This document shows, in pieces, positions 57,001 through 64,000 of a stretch of DNA of 64,000 bases. The number at the start of each line of letters is the position of its first letter. The stretch's first letter is position 1. This DNA is from Watersipora subatra. Its lineage: Eukaryota; Bryozoa; Gymnolaemata; Cheilostomatida; Watersiporidae. The stretch spans positions 28,425,870-28,489,869 of the forward strand of contig NC_088712.1 of the NCBI RefSeq assembly GCF_963576615.1, written 5' to 3'. Under the pieces are notes generated by a model, which saw nothing but the letters and a program-made list of their open reading frames with translations, did not search any database and was not told where the DNA came from. The translations under genes were made by a program, and so were the position numbers.

Positions 57001-58424
57001 TCCAGACTTTCATCTATACGAGGCAGGGGGTGAGCATCATGGACTGTAATAGCATTTAATCTGCGATAGTCAATGCAAAACCTCCAGCTGCCATCTTTCT
57101 TTTTCACGAGTACAACAGGAGAGCTCCATGCTCCATATGCAGGCTCAATAAGACCGTGCTTTGACAACTCGTGAACTTGCTTGCTGACCTCGGCTTCAGC
57201 CCCTAAACTCCTTGGAGCCTGTTTAATTGGCTGTGACATCGCCTTCACAGGGATAGAATGTTTCATTAAAGAAGTCAGTCCTTGATCAGAGTCACCTTTT
57301 GAAAAGACATCACTGAAGCTATGCAACAGCTTGGCAATCACTTTGCGTTGCGAAAGCTGAGAACATGCCTCAGTTGCCTCTTCATATAGGCTCTCCAAGT
57401 GAGATGGAATAGCAGGGATATTTTCATCTGAGACACGCTTCCTGTGGTTCCAATCCATCATATGAACAGATGAATTAACAATCTGTCCCTTCTCCAAGCT
57501 GACACACTGCCCTATAATAGATCCAGCATTAAGGTGACATACTTGCATTGCAGGATTAATGCACCTAACAAAAAATTTCCTTTCTTCACTCCATGTACTC
57601 ACACTAGCAGCAATAGCTATGCCATGCTTAACCGCAACCCCTGTGTCTTCTACTATGCCAACAGGGGTACAAATGTTATTTAACAACCGACACCGGACCA
57701 ACTGTTCAGATCTAGCAGGAATAGATTCATTAGCGATTACCTGTACCCTACTAACAAAATCTATACCACGCTGGTTAGTGCATCTAAGGTGTTTACCATT
57801 CATCACAACAGTAGTGTCTAAACAACTAACTAAGCAATTATGGCTTACTATAAAGGGCATTCCAAGTATAGCATCTGGTTCAATATCTGCAACAACAAAG
57901 TCTAATTCGATTGGTTCCGACCTTAATCTGCCAGCTAATTTTATCTGTCCATAAAATTTCAAACCAGATCCATCTGCCAGAGTGCCTGTAGTGTGTTCAA
58001 ATGCCAGCAATCCACCAAGAAACTTCCGTGGCAGCCTATCAAACATTCTCCTTGCCAGCAAGTTGAGGGTACATCCACTGTCTACTAAATAGTGTATTGA
58101 ACAGCCCTCAACTTTTCCTGGAATATAGAGTGCAGAAGCAGTGGCTGCAAAATTTATACAAGGATGCTCTGCATCAACCCTAGTACTGCAATTAGATTGA
58201 CCTACCGGAGGGTTCGCAGCATCTCCAGAGCAATGAAGAGGCAAGGGAAGCAAATCAGGTTTCCTAATGATTGGTTTTAATTGTGACAACTCACCAGGAC
58301 TGTCTGCTTGGCTCACCCTTGTTTCTCTCCTGTCCTGCCTATTTGGTTTTCTGTAACGGGTATCTGACACCGGTCCACCCACTTTACCCGTAATCTTAGG
58401 AGTGAACCTTGCTAGTTTTCCTGA
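54087..58424 (-). CDS. Pol polyprotein of element 2 (PR-RT-RH-IN)
   Basis: Open frame of about 1,445 codons after a TAA at 58425-58427, with no ATG at its 5' end, so it is probably made by -1 frameshifting from gag. Counting from the GTG at 58382: protease VDSGCTLNLL (DSG 101-103); reverse transcriptase CIDYRRLN and YLDD (535-538); RNase H DTDAS (682-686) and RRELLAVV; integrase zinc ligands H1020, H1024, C1054, C1057; catalytic D1086, D1146, E1182, with the D,D-35-E spacing exact. An acidic, Ser/Gln-rich stretch of about 150 residues (800-950) separates RNase H and integrase. No stops or frameshifts were seen, so it is potentially active. Confidence 0.95.
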   Translation of the reverse strand, partial: SGKLARFTPKITGKVGGPVSDTRYRKPNRQDRRETRVSQADSPGELSQLKPIIRKPDLLPLPLHCSGDAANPPVGQSNCSTRVDAEHPCINFAATASALYIPGKVEGCSIHYLVDSGCTLNLLARRMFDRLPRKFLGGLLAFEHTTGTLADGSGLKFYGQIKLAGRLRSEPIELDFVVADIEPDAILGMPFIVSHNCLVSCLDTTVVMNGKHLRCTNQRGIDFVSRVQVIANESIPARSEQLVRCRLLNNICTPVGIVEDTGVAVKHGIAIAASVSTWSEERKFFVRCINPAMQVCHLNAGSIIGQCVSLEKGQIVNSSVHMMDWNHRKRVSDENIPAIPSHLESLYEEATEACSQLSQRKVIAKLLHSFSDVFSKGDSDQGLTSLMKHSIPVKAMSQPIKQAPRSLGAEAEVSKQVHELSKHGLIEPAYGAWSSPVVLVKKKDGSWRFCIDYRRLNAITVHDAHPLPRIDESLEALAGSKLFSTLDLMSGYWQISLDEDAKDKSAFCVREGLWRWKVLPFGLTAAPATFQRMMEQVLHGLHWKTLLLYLDDVIVMGNSFEEHYLNLEEVLSQFRSAKLKLKPSKCHLFQEEVAYLGHIVSSNGVATDPKKISAVATWPSPKNVTELQSFLGTVGYYRQYVQDFANKARPLTKLTSKTAKFEWTEECHAAFNILKQSLLTAPVLGYPNPALDYILDTDASLNGVGAVLSQIQDGQERVISYYSRALSRAQQNYCVTRRELLAVVKAVAHFRPYLYGKEFKIRTDHASLLWLCRRTTPSAQVARWLEILNEFTLAIEHRPGSKHGNADGLSRRPCHDCTKCDRVTKQCGGPSMGQIRHELSKQAQNENPVCTRIAGEKLMAQECADDLLDENHIHEVVGTDCKASARSGPESSQTASLIVTNGDGCCMVEDSSTSDDCQNDEEQTTLDYSSNQQGGRNQPSPTPQSDTPSSDELCQAQLLPSDIATIYNAVKNQSLDPAIVNLGSTELRKLSTMLSLMRIREDQVLVTRILVGKRSREVILCPMNMRKQVVWNTHTLFHAGILRTLRRLRLTWYWPGMTSDVRRIVNSCEICQRAKSGGLHHFSSHRPLWVGRPWQKVEIDLVGPLPFTPRGNRWILVLTDHFTRWQDAVPLPDATAPIIAEALDSRIFCYFGLPEELHSDRGTQFEGDLMAELCAMWRITKTRTTAYHPQSNGVVERGNRTLGDSLRCLLLSQMEAQENWDIVLPQIMRAFRATPHAATEETANYMMLGRECRLPDQLIGGTHVDETTRSEYASHMQDQLDTAYQLIRTQQMLPPRLPEQEDAIFKEGDLVLVQNKRRRKGIHPKLLPKFNGPFVVKKVFDNGTYKVAGQGTINECRLKLFTPASDPAGQLRSPRTSSDVDQSRNDSLSDIEEHIGHEENPASPDAALDQHFDDLNMSWEEQVPLPERPRRALRKPPWLKDHVLY

Positions 58425-59584
58425 TTAGGATTTTTGGATGGTGGTGGTCTTTTCTTCCGTACTTTACAACTCCGCATCAGATGGGAAGAGTCTCCACATA
58501 TGAAGCAACGTCTGGCTCTATGAGACTTGACATTGGTTGTGTCAACACTTCTTTGCTCTAGAGAAGCAATACGGGCAGACTGATTTTTTATCAGCTTTGT
58601 CTGTTTTTCCAGTTCTAATGACATGGAGAACAGAACCTCAGCCAGATCCGTTTCAGAGTTGTCTTCTGCAGCTTTGCCACTAGTACCGCTTGGATTATCT
58701 ATTTGGGTAACTCTTGGAGGATTTCTAGTTCTTGAGGGTACTGGTTGACGCCCAGCTATTTCATAATGTTTTGCTGCGGTAATGGCTTCCTCCAGATTTG
58801 AAGCCTTGACCAGCAGCAGGTGCCGCCGAAGTGCAGGGTCATTCACGGCTCGCTGGAAGTGTTCTAAGGCCATCTCATTCTCGACAGCACACCCAAGACC
58901 ACCATAGGCTAACTTTGACAGCCTCTCTACTCTGTTACCCAATGATAGGTAATCTTCTCCTGCTCGTTGGTGTAAATAGTGCAGCTGTTCTCTTGCTTCG
59001 GATGCAGACAGTCCAAACATCTGTAGCAGCTTCCTATTTACCTCAGCAACCGTTTCAGCTCTTCCACAGTCTTTGGCTGTTTGCTCTAAGCAGGATCTTA
59101 GTTGTATTAGTGCGACTCGGTCATCCCATCGGCTTACATCACAAATTTCAGTAAATTGTTGTATAAATAAGTTTATATCTCCATGCCCATCAAAGTGTGG
59201 TAACCTGAGATCCACTCGACCACTGAGTGTATAGTTAGGAACCTCATCCTTCTTTGAAGTAGGCTCGACCAACCTGGTTGACTGTAGCTGCTCCGTTGGT
59301 CGGGGAGTGGAAACAGGAGGATGTGCCAAATTGTGGAGTCCTCCTGCTGCTGAAGAAGATATGCGACTGCTGGCAGCCTGTCTGTCCTGCAGTTCCAACA
59401 CATATTTCCGGTACATATCGTCAATGAAGGTCATCCCATCAACGTGTACTGATGTATCGGAGTGCATGACTTGCTTGGGCTGTTTCTCATCAGTATCAGT
59501 AAATGGATTAGTCGCGTCCAAGAATGGCTTACTTATCGGCAGAAATGGATTAGTAAACATTCTGGAGTCTCCGCCTTGAGCCAT
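58412..59584 (-). CDS. Gag of element 2
   Basis: 390 aa from an ATG at 59584. The first 110 residues are polar and Pro/Ser-rich; a capsid-like helical region follows (from about LRLPHFDGHGDINLFIQQF). A short coiled segment precedes one zinc knuckle, CFICGDSSHLMRSC (C360-C373, C-X2-C-X4-H-X4-C), and a basic tail. It ends in TAG at 58412-58414, inside a 13-nt overlap with the open pol frame, which is in the -1 frame. The knuckle and position identify it as the nucleic-acid-binding structural protein of the particle. Confidence 0.93.
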   Translation of the reverse strand: MAQGGDSRMFTNPFLPISKPFLDATNPFTDTDEKQPKQVMHSDTSVHVDGMTFIDDMYRKYVLELQDRQAASSRISSSAAGGLHNLAHPPVSTPRPTEQLQSTRLVEPTSKKDEVPNYTLSGRVDLRLPHFDGHGDINLFIQQFTEICDVSRWDDRVALIQLRSCLEQTAKDCGRAETVAEVNRKLLQMFGLSASEAREQLHYLHQRAGEDYLSLGNRVERLSKLAYGGLGCAVENEMALEHFQRAVNDPALRRHLLLVKASNLEEAITAAKHYEIAGRQPVPSRTRNPPRVTQIDNPSGTSGKAAEDNSETDLAEVLFSMSLELEKQTKLIKNQSARIASLEQRSVDTTNVKSHRARRCFICGDSSHLMRSCKVRKKRPPPSKNPNQEN

Positions 59585-59659
59585 CTCTTTCCAGAGAGCT
59601 GTTCAACAATCACTAGGTTGTGCGTACAGCTAAACTTTCAGTAGCAACAGGATTACAGA

Positions 59660-59678
59660 TATCCCACTGCTGCCACCA
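59660..59678 (-). other. Primer-binding site of element 2
   Basis: One base inside the 5' LTR the minus strand reads TGGTGGCAGCAGTGGGATA, beginning TGG as expected for a tRNA 3' end. The tRNA was not identified. Confidence 0.75.
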
Positions 59679-59679
59679 A

Positions 59680-60248
59680 TGTTGTGGAAGTCAGCGCTGA
59701 CTAACCACTAGCAAGTGGGTTCTGCGTACAAGTTGTCTTATACTAAACGAGTAATAGCTCTCATGCACAACTGTAATTGTTGCAACAAAGTGTCTGGTGA
59801 ATAATGGCTTTTATTCACACAAGCTCTATAAACATGAGAAGATAGAACAATTAGAACAATTCACTACAATCAAGCGTAATGCTGAAATGAGTTACAATAA
59901 TAAATACCCAAAACAGTTACACTTGTAAATGTAAGAATGTTAAGCAATATATATGTTACCAAAGATATACAAAGCTGCACAAAGGTAGGTTAATGTTACC
60001 ACACTGTTCTTAATGCAGGTTAAGAACGTAACTCTCAGTCTTTAGTTCTGTTGTTTGGAGTCCGTATCACTAGCTCTGTGCTCTTTGTTTTCCCGTCTTA
60101 ACACTGAAGCACCATTGCTTATATAGCAAGGGCTGAGTGTTAATCAACGGGCTTTCCACGCAAGCTGGCTTTTAAATTATAGGGCTAATCTGAGAATAGC
60201 TGAATGCTTATGGCAATTAAAACAACTCAGCTTAGTAAATCCATCACA
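59680..60248 (-). repeat. 5' LTR of element 2
   Basis: 569 bp. The minus strand carries a TATA box, TATATAAG (60118-60125), and downstream of it an AATAAA polyadenylation signal (59810-59815), giving a U3-R-U5 order consistent with minus-strand transcription. Confidence 0.93.
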
Positions 60249-61158
60249 GTATTTTGCCTATGGAAACGGTGCGTTCGTCTGGTATTCCGTTGTACTAAAC
60301 TCGCTAAGCAATCTCTGGTTGCTGATTGGATATGGCTGATTTGTTTTTTTTCAATTTATCCGGTGGTGCAAGGTCTTTTCTCAATTTATGCAGTTACATG
60401 TGGGTAGGTTTTGCAGATGGTTTTGCATCGTTAACCCATTCAGGACTAATTAGTTATTGGTTGACTGCCCCCCAGCCTAATTAATTTTTCAGTAGCCTTA
60501 CAATTAAAATAGAGCTACACAAAATTGAGTATAACTAGAGTTCTTTTCAAAATAATCTTGATTTGTTTTTTGCAGCTTAACAAAGACATTCCAGGCTACA
60601 ATTTGATATAAATGTCTGTGCACCTTTACAAATTCTACTAACCACAAATTCTAATACTTCCGTGAACTATTTTTTAATCAAAATCATTTTTCATGTTTCA
60701 TAGCAGCTCACAAGCGGTTTTTTGGTACTGACATTGTTGGACCTATGCTAGATTGATAGCAAACTTTACCAGCAGCAAATAAAAAAAAAATTCTCAATTC
60801 CAAGCAGTAGAACAGGTGTTACGAGCTTACCAACACTACGTCACTGACAGTTTTATCAATAATATAATCAAACAATTTGTTAATTTATATTGAAATGCAT
60901 TGCAGAAGTTATTATGAATATATTATGCATAAAAAAGATACTCAAGTTACCAGCTAACAGACAATCACCAGCAAAGAAAGTAGGCCCCTATGTGTAAAAA
61001 TACAGCAGAATATATTGTAAAAAATACAGTAAAAGTGAATATGCGTGAAAATAAAACAATATATACATGTATAATATGGGTGTGTTCTTAAAAAAAACGA
61101 TGACACAGTGAGAGTTATTTGATGCCAACTACACATGCATATTTGCTCCCATTATAAG

Positions 61159-61250
61159 TTAGTTGATGCGGTATTCATCAGATATTGGTGTTGAAGCCCT
61201 AGGCTCATCATCAATGGCATCATCACTCACAAGCCCTTGCCTGTTTTCAC
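61159..61250 (-). other. Possible terminal exon or coding relic on the minus strand
   Basis: After an acceptor-like TACATGTAG at 61251, the minus strand encodes ENRQGLVSDDAIDDEPRA... and ends DEYRIN before TAA (61159-61161). The same frame extends upstream through one TAG to LYEKLESK. I do not recognise the protein. It could be the last exon of a gene to the right or the end of a dead transposase. Confidence 0.25.
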
Positions 61251-62236
61251 CTACATGTAGCAAATATGATCGGTAGTAAGCAACCTATTTGCTTTCCAAC
61301 TTCTCGTACAGCCTAGAAAAAATTGCGCTTTAGTAGCTTTTCAGGGTGAATACCTGATAAAAAATTGAAAATAAGTAGTCTACTGCAGCTAACAATTGGT
61401 AATACAAATTGCAAATATTTTTTGATACTGTAGATATAAATACAGAAAGTCATGAAGATGATTACTTTGGTAAGTGTCCCCAATCAACCAATATTAGAGC
61501 CTAGTGGTTGGGGCTAATTTATAGTAGATGTTGAGGTTGAGAACTATATGCTTGACTAACTGTGGGTTGAACAATTGGATATAAATGAAATAAGAAATTT
61601 TTATTATCTTGTAGTTCTACAAGGAAATCATAAAATTATTATTTATTATGGGGTAATAGAGTGATGAGTTCATGCTGCAAAAAGATCTAAATTTTATTGG
61701 ATTGAAAATGTTATAATCATGTGTATCATGAAAAAATCCATATCTTACACTGTTAGAATAAAGTTTGTTTGAAATTCACAAGAAAAAATTCAGCTTTTTA
61801 TTTTTTTTTTTCAGTAAAATTCAATAAATAGCCACATAAAACTTAGCTTCTTCTATCAGAAAGTTTTCATTTTCTTCTTGAACATTACTTTCGTTGCTAT
61901 TTTCTTCCTATGAGCTGATTACCACATCTAATTCACTTAAAATTTTTGCCATCGTTCGGATAAACCTTCCAAAATGGCGATCAACAAATTTTCAAAACAG
62001 TTGATATCTATCACGTAATTTGTTAGTTAAAACTTTCGTCCAGTCACATACTCGATATCAAAATGATGCCCAAGCTCTTAAACTTCGTATGGTGAATGAA
62101 TAAAACCGATATACCTAAACAGCTAAGCAATAGAGTGAATCAAAATTTAACCCGTAGAGTCCGGGAACGAGCCCTGGAGAACACAACTCTTCCCGTAGTA
62201 ACTGGGAACAGGCCTGAATGGGTTAAGCTCAACCTC

Positions 62237-62283
62237 ATCAATGATATACAGCCCCCCCCATGTGGGGGCTGTATATCATTGAT
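62237..62283. other. Perfect 20-bp hairpin with 7-nt loop
   Basis: Arms 62237-62256 and 62264-62283 are exactly complementary (ATCAATGATATACAGCCCCC and its complement), with loop CCCATGT. No gene adjoins it. Confidence 0.85.
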
Positions 62284-62734
62284 CTCATAGCTTTGCAAGG
62301 ACTAACATATTGAGTGATTTTCGACAATGTGTGTAGCTTTCGAGGAACCAATAAATCATTGTCAGGCTTGGCTTTTGGCAAGAAATGAAAGATTCACCTA
62401 AATGTGTTGCCATATTTGTGCGTCTAAATAAACATTCAGATTTATTGTGTGAATTAAGAAATAACACATCAAAATAGTTAAATACAAGTATTGCCAGTCA
62501 CCTTCAGCAAAACGAGGATAAAGCAATAAATCGCAAAACGTTTAAGAATAGGCCTACACAGAGCTTACATTGTGCGCAGGGTAAGCTAAAATCACTGGCA
62601 TATAAAACATAGTGCAAGTTAATCATCAGGTGCACCATAAAAAGAAATATAGATCTTAGATGTGGTACAGCGTTAATCTGTGAGATATATGCTTAACCTT
62701 GATAAAGATGCAACATTGCGTTTGCACTCAAGTT

Positions 62735-63035
62735 ACAGTCATACCTTGACATACGAGCTTAATGCATTCCGGAGTTAGTATGTCAATGAACTAGTATGTC
62801 AATTTTCTCATATCTCAAAGCGCTATTTCATATAACAAACAACTAAATATAAATTAATCTATTCTAATCATCCGGAAAAAACACCTATAAACAGGATATT
62901 ACAATGGAAAAATGTGTTTTTAGTTCCTTTAATTCACTACCTACACTCACAAAGTAAATACAGTCATACTTCGATTTACGAGCTTATTGCATTCCGAGAC
63001 TGAGCTCGTATGTCAATTTACTCGCATGTTGGTGC
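62735..63035 (+). repeat. Two direct copies of a MITE-like terminal sequence
   Basis: ACAGTCATACCTTGACATAC at 62735 and ACAGTCATACTTCGATTTAC at 62960 are each followed by GAGCTTA(A/T)TGCATTCCG and a TATGTCAAT motif. A weaker relative starts near 42,170. Confidence 0.6.
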
Positions 63036-63454
63036 AATTTATTTATATATAGAACAATTAAATACATACATATATATATATATTGATTGGTTTCCATACT
63101 CTAAAGAAATGCAAATAAAACACTCAAGACAAGATATTGTAGCAGAAAGAACATGTTGGTTATTGTCCCAACTTACCACATGCTTTTAAAAAGCAACAAA
63201 TAAAAAATAATGCAAGGAAATGTGATTAATTGAAGTGTAAAATTAAATACATACAATAGCAGTTAACGCTAGCATTTGCCAGGGAGGGAGAGATAAGTTA
63301 TCCTTCATTACAACAGTTGACTTTAATAAATTTGGATATTATCAAAGTCTTAAAAGACAAACTTAGAAGCAAACCTAAAAGCAAACTTTTATTTTTAACT
63401 TAACGTAATTAAAATTTCTTCGGCGTTCATAGTTTTAAGTTTCTCGCTGGTTAG

Positions 63455-63655
63455 CTAATTTTTCTTTTGTTTCGCTCTCACGGCCGGCCGTTTTAAGAGA
63501 AACCTATCAAAGGACGTTTGCCTTTGTCGCCCTTTCTGCATGTTGCGATAAGGACGAACACGGGTGTCGTCACAAAGGGTTAATGCACGACCAGTAGCCA
63601 ACTTGTCCGAATGTCTATTTTTTATAGTTTTAATAGATAGCACCGGTCTTTTCAC
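63455..63655 (-). pseudogene. Possible transposase C-terminal relic
   Basis: A 66-codon frame, basic throughout. It contains GRQRQTSFDRFLLKRP, which resembles the Q-x-x-L-D-x-F-F motif near the ends of many pogo/Tigger-type transposases. No catalytic domain is seen in the window, so the assignment is weak. Confidence 0.25.
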
Positions 63656-64000
63656 ATAGCATCGTTTCAGTTACGCTGTCACCGGCCAATTGTTTATCTT
63701 TTATCCAATGCCAGAGCAGTCTCTCCATCAGCGGTCGGGAAGATCACTGCGCCGTTTAGAAACTATGGTTAGTCTTTTTGAAAATTAAATGCCCTGAATA
63801 TATTTCTTCTGTTTGATAATTGTGGATGTATTTCTGCATGCATACACATTTCGCATATTTTTCAATAATTTTCCGTTTAATATCAATTGTTATCATTTGC
63901 GTTTTCTTTGCATTATCTTTCATTTTACTGGCAAACTTTCGGTCTATGCACAGTACTTTTAATTCACATAATTCTGCACTGAAAAAATCGCGCACAAAAA

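Larger units (their letters stand above)
53230..60248 (-). mobile_element. Ty3/gypsy LTR retrotransposon (element 2), apparently intact
   Basis: Two 569-bp TG...CA direct repeats (53230-53798 and 59680-60248) flank gag and pol on the minus strand. The 4-bp duplication GTAT lies at 53226-53229 and 60249-60252. The LTRs differ at 8 sites, all transitions (98.6% identity). The gag and pol frames are uninterrupted and all catalytic motifs are present. There is no envelope-like ORF: only 276 bp separate the pol stop from the polypurine tract. The element lies 542 bp upstream of the ALDH6A1 start codon in the same orientation. Confidence 0.96.

Noticed and set aside
55807-59644. Plus-strand frames of 60-130 codons
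   Set aside because: Shadows of gag and pol of element 2.

Overview
The window is nuclear DNA of an animal. All three host genes are split by GT-AG introns, the intergenic and intronic DNA is AT-rich, and tRNA-derived SINE-like repeats, foldback (MITE-like) elements, Ty3/gypsy LTR retrotransposons and many minisatellites fill the non-coding space. The proteins are clearly metazoan. A marine invertebrate, perhaps a lophotrochozoan, is my guess, but nothing seen here fixes the species.

Layout. (1) 1-12.8 kb, minus strand: nine 5' exons of COQ6 (mitochondrial ubiquinone hydroxylase); its C-terminal exon(s) lie beyond the left edge. (2) 12.8-19.2 kb: divergent intergenic DNA with two minisatellites, a SINE and a solo LTR. 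(3) 19.2-28.9 kb, plus strand: a complete seven-exon gene for a 315-residue coiled-coil protein, with an antisense, decayed Ty3/gypsy element (21,773-26,547) in intron 4. (4) 29.6-52.7 kb, minus strand: a complete 13-exon ALDH6A1 (methylmalonate-semialdehyde dehydrogenase, about 526 aa), convergent with the coiled-coil gene. (5) 53.2-60.2 kb, minus strand: a structurally complete Ty3/gypsy element with intact gag and pol reading frames and 569-bp LTRs. (6) 60.2-64 kb: no convincing gene; MITE-like repeats, a strong hairpin and two weak coding relics.

Exon phases agree across every junction in the three genes, which is the main support for the models. COQ6 and ALDH6A1 are also close neighbours on human 14q24.3, so the linkage looks ancient.

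The most unusual feature is the relation of minisatellites to splice sites. In COQ6 exon 4 and in ALDH6A1 exons 6 and 7 the tandem repeat unit includes the last bases of the exon plus its 5' splice site, so the intron is filled with copies of the donor. Other arrays carry consensus U1-type sites or branch-point-like motifs. I suggest that splice junctions seeded these arrays.
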